A stretch of 64,000 nt of DNA from Candidatus Nanosynbacter sp. TM7-087 (GCF_022828365.1 NZ_JAJQJU010000001.1:186001-250000), one strand, 5' to 3'; counted from the stretch's first letter, positions 16,701 through 24,669 are shown. Numbers and translations are program-made. Notes: a model not told the origin generated them from the letters alone.

Positions 16701-17145
16701 ACTCTTCCTCGACTTTACGATTCGACTTAAATCCACGTCGTTTGGCGATTTGGTACATGACCTTGAGCAGCTCTTCTGGGGATAATTCCTCGGTGAGCGC
16801 TTTTGAACGTAGAGCATATACGTCTAGTTTGTTAAATTCGGATTTGTCACTTAAGACTTCTTCGATTCGATCTCTGGTGAGAATATTTTGGTCAATAAAG
16901 AATTGCTTCAAGTTATTCAAGCGTTGACGGCGTCGTTTTAAGCGACGGCGAGCTGACCGTGCGTCGCGGCGAGGTTTGGCAAGCGAATCTCCGTTTTGTG
17001 GATCTTCTGGTCGCTCAAAAATGCGCACCCCTAAATCATGGATGCGCTCTTTATCTAAGTCCAATACTGCCCAGCCGATTGAAGATGTCCCGATGTCTAG
17101 ACCTAGTGAATATTTTTTTGGTGAATATGAATATTTTTGAGTCAT
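13708..17145 (-). CDS. cas9: CRISPR-associated endonuclease Cas9, type II-C
   Basis: This is the RNA-guided DNA endonuclease, cutting one strand with each of its RuvC and HNH domains. The 1145-residue product is in the usual size range of II-C enzymes. All catalytic parts are visible: RuvC-I 'YSLGLDIGTSSIGWAVLD' (D17), the arginine-rich bridge helix (about 59-80), RuvC-II 'YFIKVETARD' (E517), HNH 'QIDHIVPFSR' (D623, H624) with N638 and N647, and RuvC-III 'VLHHAKDAAV' (H779, D782). No inactivating change is seen. An AAGGA ribosome site precedes the ATG, and a TATAAT box lies about 40 bases upstream. cas1 follows without a gap. Confidence 0.98.
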   Translation of the reverse strand: MTQKYSYSPKKYSLGLDIGTSSIGWAVLDLDKERIHDLGVRIFERPEDPQNGDSLAKPRRDARSARRRLKRRRQRLNNLKQFFIDQNILTRDRIEEVLSDKSEFNKLDVYALRSKALTEELSPEELLKVMYQIAKRRGFKSNRKVEEESEKEGGRVSKALKTNEKFLAENGYKTVGEALSRDENFASHKRNKRDDYTNSFSRGDFLHELEKIIEVQKRYALKNVSDTAINEMLYGLDNDKNVVNTSAIMYQRPFMTKELIEKMVGNCTFEENEKRAPRASYSFEIFRLASDLSHLVFIPRDASKRQAKRENLEIRLSSEQINKVIEAAKNQKSLTYKKVRSIAGISEDYVPKYTHGKKKDGDEFGEGNAFGGLKAYHDIKTALKNLPEDWAKIDNESTINQIAYILTTQKSDEGIKAELNALPISDDAKNAIIKIKATNFGSFCHLSIKALQKITPHILNGMTYDKACEAAGYDFKKQSASLEQITNPVVKRAISQTLKVVRAIEHKYGKPYFIKVETARDLAKNFKERNAIKKENEENQGYNEDIKSIIADGYEASPKTKGGKQLLSHLKELSVPLNKNADFNGQQIIKVKLYREQNGICPYSRKPIDFDTMLQDDNAYQIDHIVPFSRSNNDGITNKVLVLTEENQKKSNKTPFEYFGADENRWKEFVARVESIYKTRDIKTDDKATNAINYKYNGYAMKKKQNLLLQDYKNDSWNVRALNDTRYITRFIQNYLRQNVDFAEGEEKQRVIAPSGTTTAYLRKRWGLAKDRSEDVLHHAKDAAVVAAIDQKIIMQANLHAKRHEIKELLAAAKTMEEKTDKLTGEIIDEDEFNKAQRRKNAMLVLSSKHFPQPWDSFGKEVMKRTLNVDIKTLQNELRGLDNYDEEFRLSVKPIFVSRMPRRKATGSAHKETIRSPKVKDGDQRTVRMPLKKVKRKDVENSTLKESDKWLYKKLLERLDAYDDNPEKAFAEPIYKNDKKTDKNGNKLSPVSTIKVYSTQPSGFYINDNKAFVNNGSMVRLDVYQKPDKKGKIEHFFVPVYAHQVGKNKPAPTKILPTPKGFTDVDETFTKVCSLYPNDYVRFYLKNEIREGYYIKYNIANGAMQLLPNYAPGKNQDTFVQAYGKNAQAIERYDLSILGDNYRWL

Positions 17146-17224
17146 GATGGTCCTTTTTGTGAGATAATTTAATGCAATTATACAACCAAAATAGAATATT
17201 TGAAAGCGTAAATACTTTACTCAT

Positions 17225-17325
17225 AAAAAGATAATCCGCTCAACGAGTGAACGGATTAGAGCTTTGCTTTAGTATTTCTACTAAATTATTATAGAAACCT
17301 AAAACAACTTAGATATTGATACAAT
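17225..17325 (-). ncRNA. tracrRNA upstream of cas9
   Basis: On the minus strand, 17325 down to 17289 is an anti-repeat able to pair with the array repeat. The plus-strand copy keeps TTATAG, CCT and 14 of the last 15 bases (AGATATTGATACAAT), and has a two-base-longer middle that would form the usual bulge. A 7-bp hairpin with a GAAA loop (17268-17285) follows, then a strong stem TAATCCGTTCA/TGAGCGGATTA (17232-17258) and a U-tract (17225-17229). The total is about 100 nt. It is co-directional with cas9. The 5' end and promoter are uncertain; TACACT about 30 bases upstream of the anti-repeat is one candidate. Confidence 0.88.
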
Positions 17326-18046
17326 CCTTACTTAAGGGACTGTAACTACAGTGTACTCCAATCAATGCTATCGCGCAAGTATTATTTTGGTCATATTCTG
17401 CCAACTGAGCGGCACTGGCACGGTTACCGCCGCCGTCGACATTCTGGGCTTCTTGTGCTATATTACGAGTAGAAGCCTCTGTGTTATAACCAGGTTCGAT
17501 AAATTCCCCTGGCGACACAGGGGCTTTTCTTGTCGTGGTGTGATCATTCTCGTCATTGACATTTTGGACTTCTTGTGCTATATTAGTCACATCAGAGCTC
17601 CGACCGGCGGAAACTGGCGCGCCGCCGACATAGCTATCGCTATTGGTGGATGATGGAACAACATTTGCGCCCCCATCCGAAGCTTTCGAAATCTCTTCTC
17701 GTTGTTGGGAGAGATTTTTTATTTCTCCTTCTCTTCTTGGTGAAATGTTCTTTAAGCTTATATTCCCATTAAAATCAGCTATTGTAGCCGTATTGTATCT
17801 ACCAGTCTCGCCTGGGCGGCCTTTTTCTTGGCTTCGCACATTACCTTCATAAAGAGTATTTCGCCCTATTGTCTGTCTTCTAAGAAATTTACAGGCTATT
17901 TGATCGTTGGCATTTTGAGGATTGTTTGCTATAGTGGAGTTATTAATATCCCCTTCCTTAAGAGGTTCATCCTCTGAGGGGATGTTTCCAGAAGAATCCC
18001 CACTTAAATCCCGGTAATGGGATTCGGGGATTTTTTCTGTATTATT
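17309..18046 (-). pseudogene. Long open frame without a start codon, repeat-containing, N-terminus missing
   Basis: The minus-strand frame is open for about 245 codons, from after a TAA inside the degenerate repeat (about 18053) to TAA at 17309. No ATG, GTG or TTG occurs before a GTG at 17839, and that GTG has no good ribosome site. The product is hydrophilic, rich in S, T, N, Q, E and G, with three copies of an 'IA(Q/N)-x-x-QN-x-(N/D)' unit (for example 'NIAQEVQNVND' and 'NIAQEAQNVDG') and a Cys-containing tail. Its end overlaps the tracrRNA anti-repeat. It may be a truncated secreted or surface protein, or a structured RNA region that happens to be open. No family is recognised. Confidence 0.4.
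17995..18036 (+). terminator. Nested terminator-like hairpin
   Basis: AATCCCC (17995-18001) pairs with GGGGATT (18026-18032) around an inner hairpin AATCCC (18007-18012)/GGGATT (18019-18024), followed by TTTT. It resembles the array terminator in sequence. No plus-strand gene ends here, so what it terminates is unclear. Confidence 0.5.
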
Positions 18047-18048
18047 TG

Positions 18049-18084
18049 GTTATAATGCCCCAACAATCTAAATATCGATATTCC
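18049..18084. repeat. Degenerate CRISPR repeat / possible second anti-repeat
   Basis: Twenty-seven of 36 positions match the array repeat in the same orientation (GTTATAATGCCCCAACAATC, then TAAATATCGATATTCC). Six of the nine differences are T-to-C or G-to-A changes. Transcribed from the minus strand, all six would still pair with crRNA through G-U wobbles. It may be a relic repeat marking the island border or a second tracrRNA-type anti-repeat. Confidence 0.55.
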
Positions 18085-18125
18085 CTAAGAGCTGCGTTCT
18101 ACCTTTATTCCTGACGCTCCAGAGG

Positions 18126-18134
18126 TGATATAAT
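18126..18134 (+). promoter_or_regulatory. Extended -10 promoter of speH
   Basis: TGATATAAT (18126-18134) ends nine bases before the ATG, so the message would be nearly leaderless. A second TATAAT (18138-18143) abuts the start codon and is too close to use. Confidence 0.55.
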
Positions 18135-18143
18135 TACTATAAT

Positions 18144-18494
18144 ATGCATGCGTCCGCGGTCCAATCTATAACCATAAAAGTGAGCAAAGTTGTTGATTCT
18201 GCTTTGCTTAATGATGCGGATGAGCTGCAGAAATTGTTAAGAAATGTTACGGAATTGGCGGGCTTGCATTCTTTGGAATCGGTAACGCATCAATTTTCCC
18301 CGCAAGGAATTAGCGCTGCCCTGCTTTTGTCGGAGTCGCACATCGCGATTCATACGTGGCCAGAAAGCGGCGTGGCGTATATAGCGATGACAACTTGCAA
18401 AATGCTGGATGATGATAAATTGCAACAAATAAAAGAGCTGATTGCACGGTTACTGGGTACAAAAAACATAGTTATGAAAGAAATGGCATTGTAA
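18144..18494 (+). CDS. speH: S-adenosylmethionine decarboxylase proenzyme (SpeH type)
   Basis: The enzyme decarboxylates SAM to supply aminopropyl groups for spermidine. It self-cleaves to make a pyruvoyl cofactor. The 116-residue product has the class 1B signature 'LSESHIAIHTWPESGVAYI': cleavage is expected between E64 and S65, with S65 giving the pyruvoyl group, H70 the processing residue and C85 ('AMTTC') the proton donor. The length is normal. It starts at an ATG nine bases after an extended -10. A DUF4178 gene follows at once and an aminopropyltransferase gene comes next, giving a polyamine operon. Confidence 0.93.
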   Translation: MHASAVQSITIKVSKVVDSALLNDADELQKLLRNVTELAGLHSLESVTHQFSPQGISAALLLSESHIAIHTWPESGVAYIAMTTCKMLDDDKLQQIKELIARLLGTKNIVMKEMAL

Positions 18495-18495
18495 T

Positions 18496-19182
18496 ATGAA
18501 ACGAACCAAGGCGCGACTTAAAATCAACCAAATATTGACTGGAAAGAAAACTAATTTACGAGTTGTTGGCTGTTTGCTTTTTCGTGAGTGGGATAAGAAA
18601 GATAAGCGATTTTACTACTGGGAAGAGTGGGAGATTACAGGGCTGGCTGATTATGATAGCTGGGTGGAATACGACCACAGCGATCAAACCGTTTCTCTGT
18701 ATGAGCCGATTCGTTTTACTCAGGCAATTGATCCAACGCAATTGAAAAAGGGTCAATCATTCACCGTTTCTGAGCAGGACGGCAAGGATCACGTTGTGGT
18801 GGTTGACGAGGTTGGAATTGGTGAAATTATGAATATCAAGGGCAAAAACACGTATCAAGTTTTCCCGAAAGAACTGATGGCGTATGCTACTTTGAGAGAT
18901 ACTGGCGCGCCGAAAAACCGTCAGCTGATAACGATTGAGAAGTATAACAATCGCGAATATGATGCCTACCGTAAGATTCAATTAAGCGACAAAGAACAGA
19001 AGGAAATGTTCGGCAGAACCATTAAACCGATTGACTGGACGACGATTATATTTATTGTCATATTTATCGCTATTATTTTGTTTGCATTCATCTTTGACAA
19101 CAATTCCGACAATAGTAATGGCGGAGGTCACGGCGGATCGCGCAGTGTTTACGGCGGCAGTAGCGGCGGGCTTGGCAAATAA
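18496..19182 (+). CDS. DUF4178 membrane protein of the polyamine cluster
   Basis: The 228-residue product has a soluble N-terminal part with DUF4178-like features ('LREW' region, 'YYWEEWEITG', 'DYDSWVEYD', 'GGRTI'-like 'MFGRTIKPIDW'), one membrane segment (about 181-202) and a Gly/Ser-rich tail. DUF4178 proteins are commonly found next to SpeH and membrane aminopropyltransferase genes, as here. The biochemical role is unknown. It starts one base after the speH stop codon, so translational coupling is likely. Confidence 0.75.
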   Translation: MKRTKARLKINQILTGKKTNLRVVGCLLFREWDKKDKRFYYWEEWEITGLADYDSWVEYDHSDQTVSLYEPIRFTQAIDPTQLKKGQSFTVSEQDGKDHVVVVDEVGIGEIMNIKGKNTYQVFPKELMAYATLRDTGAPKNRQLITIEKYNNREYDAYRKIQLSDKEQKEMFGRTIKPIDWTTIIFIVIFIAIILFAFIFDNNSDNSNGGGHGGSRSVYGGSSGGLGK

Positions 19183-19193
19183 AAGGAGTTATA

Positions 19194-20720
19194 ATGTCAC
19201 GATCAAGTACGAAAAAACGGGAGCAAATTGCTTTATTTGCGGCGGCAATTTTGGTAGCAATTGGTGGAATTATTTACGAGCTGATTTTAGGCGCAGCTGC
19301 GTCATATCTGGTGGGCGATTCGATTTTGAGCTTTAGTCTGGCAACTGGCGTGACGCTGTTCGGTATGGGAATTGGCTCGCTGCTGGTCAATTACATCAAG
19401 CTTCATCCAGCGACCAGCTTCGCAACGAACGAAATTATTCTGGGGCTAATTGGCGGAAATTCGGTGATGCTGATGTATTTGGGATTCGTTTTTACCCGCT
19501 CGCATTGGCTAATTTTTGCTGTCATAAGTTTGGTAATTGGTATTTGTATCGGGCTGGAAATTCCGCTTTTAATGAAGATGTTTCAGGAGTTCGGGCGCAA
19601 GTCTTCGGTGAAATTATTTAGTAAGATTTTGGCGCTTGATTATTTTGGGGCGTTAATTGCGTCGCTATTATTTCCGCTCGTTATGCTTCCGTATCTCGGC
19701 TTAATGCGTAGTGCGTATCTGGTGGCGGCACTGAATATTGGCGTTGCGGTTCTGATTCTTAAACAAATGAAGGCTTCGAAAATAGTGATGACAATTAGCG
19801 TTATTGCAACAATGTTGCTTTTGGGGTTCTTTATTTATGCGACGGAAATTGAGCATGGAATCGACAAGCGAACATATAAAGATCCTGTGATGTGGCAGCA
19901 ACAGACGCCATATCAGAAAATTGTCCTGACTAGATATAAAAATGACACCAGGTTGTTTTTAAACCGCAATCTGCAGTTTTCCAGCCTTGACGAAGCGCGT
20001 TATCACGAAACACTGTCTACTTCCGCTCTGTCTTCAGTCGCCAATCCGAAGCGCGTGCTGATTATGGGCGGCGGCGATGGTCTTCTGGCTCGGGATGTTT
20101 TGAAATATCCCAGCGTTGAGCATATTACGTTGGTTGATATCGATGAGGTGATGACTAATCTGGCGAAGACTAATCATCTTCTCACCGATATAAATCAGCG
20201 TTCTCTGCATGATCCGCGCGTTTCCATTATCAATCAAGATGCTTTCCAATTCGCCTTCTCTACCTCAGATAAATATGATGTTGTGTTGATTGATTTGGTG
20301 GACCCGTCGAATGAGAAATTAGCCAAGCTGTATTCCGAGCAATTATATCGTCAAATCGGTAATATTTTAACGGAGCGTGGCGTTATGGTGACGCAAGCGA
20401 CGTCTTCATTTTTCTCCCCACATGCTTTTTATATGGTGGCAAACACCGTCAAATCATCTCATCCAGGGCGATATGTGACGGCATTTTCGGTGAATGTGCC
20501 TTCGTTTGGTGAGTGGGGTTTTGTATTGTCTGCACCGCAAGCTGAGGTCGTGGCTAGCCAACCATTGCCGAAAAATCTGCGATATCAAAACCAAAAATTA
20601 CTCACTTTCCTGACTAAACAAAACGCCGTGTCTGTGCCGTCTGGACCGACTTCTACGTTGGTTTCTCCGCGAATTACCGACGTTTACAATTCTGATATGC
20701 GTCAGTGGCGATACGAGTAG
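19194..20720 (+). CDS. speE: Membrane-anchored polyamine aminopropyltransferase (spermidine synthase family)
   Basis: The 508-residue product has about seven N-terminal membrane segments (1-225). A class I methyltransferase-fold domain follows with the spermidine synthase motifs 'RVLIMGGGDGLLARDVL' and 'LVDIDE', and 'DVVLIDLVDPSNE' (the proton-acceptor Asp region). It would transfer aminopropyl from decarboxylated SAM, made by the speH product, to putrescine or a related amine. AAAGGAG precedes ATG 19194. It converges with the next gene, only three bases apart. Substrate specificity cannot be read from the sequence. Confidence 0.85.
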   Translation: MSRSSTKKREQIALFAAAILVAIGGIIYELILGAAASYLVGDSILSFSLATGVTLFGMGIGSLLVNYIKLHPATSFATNEIILGLIGGNSVMLMYLGFVFTRSHWLIFAVISLVIGICIGLEIPLLMKMFQEFGRKSSVKLFSKILALDYFGALIASLLFPLVMLPYLGLMRSAYLVAALNIGVAVLILKQMKASKIVMTISVIATMLLLGFFIYATEIEHGIDKRTYKDPVMWQQQTPYQKIVLTRYKNDTRLFLNRNLQFSSLDEARYHETLSTSALSSVANPKRVLIMGGGDGLLARDVLKYPSVEHITLVDIDEVMTNLAKTNHLLTDINQRSLHDPRVSIINQDAFQFAFSTSDKYDVVLIDLVDPSNEKLAKLYSEQLYRQIGNILTERGVMVTQATSSFFSPHAFYMVANTVKSSHPGRYVTAFSVNVPSFGEWGFVLSAPQAEVVASQPLPKNLRYQNQKLLTFLTKQNAVSVPSGPTSTLVSPRITDVYNSDMRQWRYE

Positions 20721-20723
20721 TTT

Positions 20724-23372
20724 TTAGGCGACGGTAGTGCTCTTTTTTCGTCGGCGACGTCGTCTTTTTGGCGTGGCTGAGGCTAGTGGCGTAACTGTAC
20801 TAATTGCGGTTTCTGTGGGTGCATTATCATTGCTGCGAATTTGCAAAACAACTTCGCCATCGTTTGCTGCGGGTTGCTGCTTTTCCGGCTGGCTATTGAC
20901 CGCTGGAGCGTTGTTTGCAGGCTGCGGTTGAGGTTTGGCGGGCTGCTTTTTTTGGTTGCGAACAGGTTTTATTGCGGCATCAATTTCTTTCTCGACATCT
21001 TCCCTGTTTCGTGAATACATGCGACGCGAATGTTCAATAATGTGCGGCGTGTTGTCGGCTTGGCTTGGCGGAAGTTCCAATGTGCGGGCAGAAAACGCCG
21101 GAGTTTTTTCACCACCAATAACCATATTGACAACGAAATTACGGTTGTGCATTTGAAGTAGATCGATTGCTTCAAAGTTCGGCTCGAATTGCTTGGCAAG
21201 AATCGGTGCATCGTCAGCAGAAACTCGGAAAGAAATCATGGTGCCGACGTTGCCGAAAACCGCATCGCGAACCGTGTCGCTCATCTGGGAAATGTACTGG
21301 TTGGCAACGGTCAAATTAAGGCCATATTTTCGAGCCTCGGATAGAATGGTTGCAAACGAATCGGTGGCGAAGTTCTGGAACTCGTCGACGTAAAGATAGA
21401 ATGGGCGGCGGTCACGGACGTCAGGAATGTCGCTTCGAGACATGGCAGCAAGCTGGATTTTTGTGACCAAAAACGAACCGAGGATGGCAGCATTATCTTC
21501 GCCGATAAGACCCTTGGACAGATTGACGATTAGAATCTTTCCTTCGTCCATAATTTGTCGAATATTGAACGTGGATTTTGGCTGCCCGATAATATTGCGA
21601 ATGATTGGATTGGCGGTGAAAGCCCCGACTTTATTTAAGACTGGCGCAATCGCCTCGGCGACAAACTTGTCATTCCAACTGGCAAATTCAACATTCCAGA
21701 ATTGCAAAACCACGGTGTCTTGGCAATAAGTCAGCGTTTCTTTTCGGAATTCCTTATCTGTTAGCATGCGAGTAATGTCAAGCATCGTCGCTTCTGGTCG
21801 GTCCAGTAAAGCCAGAATTGTATACCGCAAAATATACTCAAGCCGCGGTCCCCATGAATCGCCGAAAATACGCTTCAAAACGCCGATGATTTCTGATGAG
21901 ATGTTGGTTTTTTGGTTCGGGTTTGTGACTTCCAGTGGGTTGAATCCCAGAGGATACGCGGTGTCGGCTGGGTTAAAATAGATCACGTCGTTCAATCGGC
22001 TGCCGGGGATAAATTTCATGTTGTTGATTGCGAAGTCGCCGTGTGGGTCGATGATGGCATATCCTTGATTATGGAAAATGTCGCTTAAGGCGAAGAGCTC
22101 TAATAGTCCACTTTTCCCGGCGCCCGTTTGCCCGATTATGTAAACGTGGCGTGAGCGGTCATAGCGTAACATGCCGAATTGGTGGCTGATGCCGCGGAAG
22201 TTGGTGACGCCAAAGGCAGAAATTTGGTCATCGTTGACATCTTCGCCGGTTAAGACTGGCAATTTGGACGGCGGTTCTGCGGTTTTGGAGCTCGCCCAAA
22301 CTATATTTGGCGTTTCAACATTGGTGTGTGGCAAATGAAAAACTGACGCCAATTCTTCTATGTTTAAGATAAAACCGTCGCCGATGAACGAACGCTTGCG
22401 ATATTTATCAATAAATTCTTTACCAAATACACCCTTGACGGCGCGGAATCCGTTGAGATTTGTCGAGTTGAACTGCTTAAACGTGCCGACAAGCGCCTGC
22501 ATGCGAAGTTTGGCGTTTGTCTGACTCTCGCCCATATAAACCAAGCGAATCTTTACTTCATACCCGAGCTTGGTTGCTTTTTTCTCTGCTTCAGAAATGC
22601 GAGTTTTATCGCGGTCTGACAACTCAACGGCTGTCGATTGATTTGCTCCCTGCTCTGGTGGTTGCCATAACGCGCCAAGTACACCGATTAGCCACTGCAT
22701 GCTGCCGCCGAATCCTGGCAAGGAGAACATTCGTCCGTTTTTTATGCTATTGATATATCGATCTGCGGCGTTTTGCCAGTCATCTGGGATTGGTCTGACT
22801 AGCACCTGAATCCACAATTCTTCACCGGTGGTTTCCAATTTTGCCAACGTGCCCGTAATGCCCGCCAGCGGGTCGACTTCGAAGTTTTGGAAGGTGCGAA
22901 TTGGGAGAAATTCGTCTGTGGTTAATGTCAATTCTGTCGAGTAGGCAACTTCATGATCACGCTCGTGTTCAGTGTAATCCTCATCGGCTTGGTGAATTTG
23001 AACGGTTGGATATTGAGAATAAATCTGTCCTTCGACAAAACTTTGCAAGGTTTTTGGTACCCAAACGTAAAAGCGAATTTGTCCATTAACTGAGGCGATT
23101 TCAAAGCTGATGTGCTCTTGGTGTCCGCCAGATAATCGCAATTCTTTATTGTCGCGAAGAATTCCGTGCAGTGAAGCGAATAACTGCTCGGCGGCAAGTT
23201 CTTGCTTGTCATTGGTGCGTGGGATTTCCAGAACCAAAAGCACGCTCTCAACTGGGGTAAAATCTTCGATCTTCCGATAATTCCGCCACGTCAAAAACAT
23301 CAGGACTGCCACGATTGGCATCCAAATATACCATTGCAATAACGTACCGATGATCCAAGAAATAATCTGCAT
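20724..23372 (-). CDS. VirD4/TraG-like type IV coupling ATPase with basic C-terminus
   Basis: The 882-residue product has an N-terminal membrane segment (about 5-28) and a large domain before the motor. The Walker A motif is 'IIGQTGAGKSGLLELF' (G414-S421), and 'FYLYVDEFQNFATDSFA' is a Walker B of the TraG/VirD4/FtsK type, followed by 'LTVANQYISQM'. Such ATPases couple DNA or protein substrates to type IV secretion or pilus machines. The tail is Pro/Gln-rich and ends in a run of Arg and Lys (about 867-876). No other secretion genes are nearby, so the partner machine must be encoded elsewhere. Confidence 0.82.
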   Translation of the reverse strand: MQIISWIIGTLLQWYIWMPIVAVLMFLTWRNYRKIEDFTPVESVLLVLEIPRTNDKQELAAEQLFASLHGILRDNKELRLSGGHQEHISFEIASVNGQIRFYVWVPKTLQSFVEGQIYSQYPTVQIHQADEDYTEHERDHEVAYSTELTLTTDEFLPIRTFQNFEVDPLAGITGTLAKLETTGEELWIQVLVRPIPDDWQNAADRYINSIKNGRMFSLPGFGGSMQWLIGVLGALWQPPEQGANQSTAVELSDRDKTRISEAEKKATKLGYEVKIRLVYMGESQTNAKLRMQALVGTFKQFNSTNLNGFRAVKGVFGKEFIDKYRKRSFIGDGFILNIEELASVFHLPHTNVETPNIVWASSKTAEPPSKLPVLTGEDVNDDQISAFGVTNFRGISHQFGMLRYDRSRHVYIIGQTGAGKSGLLELFALSDIFHNQGYAIIDPHGDFAINNMKFIPGSRLNDVIYFNPADTAYPLGFNPLEVTNPNQKTNISSEIIGVLKRIFGDSWGPRLEYILRYTILALLDRPEATMLDITRMLTDKEFRKETLTYCQDTVVLQFWNVEFASWNDKFVAEAIAPVLNKVGAFTANPIIRNIIGQPKSTFNIRQIMDEGKILIVNLSKGLIGEDNAAILGSFLVTKIQLAAMSRSDIPDVRDRRPFYLYVDEFQNFATDSFATILSEARKYGLNLTVANQYISQMSDTVRDAVFGNVGTMISFRVSADDAPILAKQFEPNFEAIDLLQMHNRNFVVNMVIGGEKTPAFSARTLELPPSQADNTPHIIEHSRRMYSRNREDVEKEIDAAIKPVRNQKKQPAKPQPQPANNAPAVNSQPEKQQPAANDGEVVLQIRSNDNAPTETAISTVTPLASATPKRRRRRRKKSTTVA

Positions 23373-23416
23373 TATGTGTAAATTATCTCACCTCTGAAAG
23401 AAGTTTGCAACTTAGC

Positions 23417-24469
23417 TTAAGCGGCTTCTTCAAAAACGTATGTGGCTTTAGCGACGCGTTTGAATTGTGGCTTTGACTGAAGGTTTAATAGAATAGTAGT
23501 TTCCTTGACTTGTCGTTTGTCGAGGACTTGACGAACGATTTCATCACGGTGAAGCGGAGTTTCGGAATTCTTCAAAATATCGGTAATGATATCCGCTACA
23601 GTTCCGCGGCTGTAGCCCCAGCTGGCAAGCGCGTAAATGCCGCGACCGATTAGAACAAAGCGCTTGTCTTTAATAAGTTCATTGTGAATTGCCTGCGTCG
23701 TGACGCTTCGGCGGTTAAATTCGCTGTCCCGAATTCCCTTGGCGATATCGGAAAAATGCATCGGCGAGCCGTTGGTGTCCAAAACAACGTAGATTTTATC
23801 GCGGATGTTCTTTGGGTTAACGGCCGGCCATTTGGCTAGTCCCCACTGATCGTTTAAGCTGGCCAATTTTTTACTAACGGTAGCCAAGGCCGCAATGTTT
23901 GAAGGATGTTCATAGTCTAATTTTTTGTGCAATTCTTCCGCAGTAACGGGCTCGCCGTGCTTTTTGATGGTTTTTACAACTTCTTCGACTCGTGCTCTAA
24001 TTTGCTTTTCGTTGCCGAGGGTGTCAATTGCTGCCGCTTGGTAATAATCGTCATTCTCTGTAACAATCGTGATATTTTCTGCTAGCTCAGAAATAAACGC
24101 CACGCGAGCGCGGTCAATTGCAGTAGCTTCTTTACCGAGGAAATGCGACGCCAAATCTTGCATACGCGCAACTCGTCCCATCTCAGACAAACTCGAAGTG
24201 ATTTCTTTTTCCATAGCAATAACCGAAGGAAGTTCTCCCTCGGCGACAGCTGCACGTAGACGCGTTAAGATTGCTTTTTCTAGCTGACGAACGCGCTCGC
24301 GAGTAATGCCGAACATATCGCCAATTAACTCTAACGTTTCTTTTCGGTCGTACAAACCAAATCGTCGAGAAATAATTTCCTTTTCGCGCTCTTGCGGAAT
24401 CTTAGAAATAATAGTATCGACGACAGAATTTAATTTGGCGCTTTGCTCGGTTTTTGCTGTCTCGCTCAT
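23417..24469 (-). CDS. Sigma-70 region 4 fused to a HARE-HTH domain
   Basis: Residues 1-65 match sigma region 4 ('ERVRQLEKAILTRLRAA' with 'IISRRFGLYDRKETLELIG'), which reads -35 boxes. Region 2, needed to open -10 DNA, is absent. Residues about 210-345 hold two winged-helix units of HARE-HTH type ('MHFSDIAKGIRDSEFN', 'PLHRDEIVRQVLDKR'), as in the RNA polymerase delta subunit. The protein cannot be a full sigma factor. It may modify RNA polymerase or act as a DNA-binding regulator. The promoter is near-consensus, with a palindromic -35 shared with the ncRNA at 28726. Confidence 0.75.
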   Translation of the reverse strand: MSETAKTEQSAKLNSVVDTIISKIPQEREKEIISRRFGLYDRKETLELIGDMFGITRERVRQLEKAILTRLRAAVAEGELPSVIAMEKEITSSLSEMGRVARMQDLASHFLGKEATAIDRARVAFISELAENITIVTENDDYYQAAAIDTLGNEKQIRARVEEVVKTIKKHGEPVTAEELHKKLDYEHPSNIAALATVSKKLASLNDQWGLAKWPAVNPKNIRDKIYVVLDTNGSPMHFSDIAKGIRDSEFNRRSVTTQAIHNELIKDKRFVLIGRGIYALASWGYSRGTVADIITDILKNSETPLHRDEIVRQVLDKRQVKETTILLNLQSKPQFKRVAKATYVFEEAA

Positions 24470-24529
24470 GTTGCTAGAAACATCCTCTCTGCCTCACCAC
24501 AGGTTATATTGATTGAAAATATATTTTTA

Positions 24530-24558
24530 ATTATACAATTGCATTTGACAAAAGTCAA
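24530..24558 (-). promoter_or_regulatory. Near-consensus promoter of the sigma4-HARE gene
   Basis: On the minus strand TTGACT (24558-24553), a 17-base spacer and TATAAT (24535-24530). TTGAC-TTTT-GTCAA makes a palindrome over the -35 box, and TTTGTCAAATG is shared with the promoter at 28691. Confidence 0.75.
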
Positions 24559-24669
24559 TAGGTAAATGCCATAATTGCTGATATAAATTATAGCATTTAT
24601 TTTACGTTTTTTGCAATAGATTATATGAAGAGTTTTTATTATCCGGAATTATTGGATAGTATGAAAACG

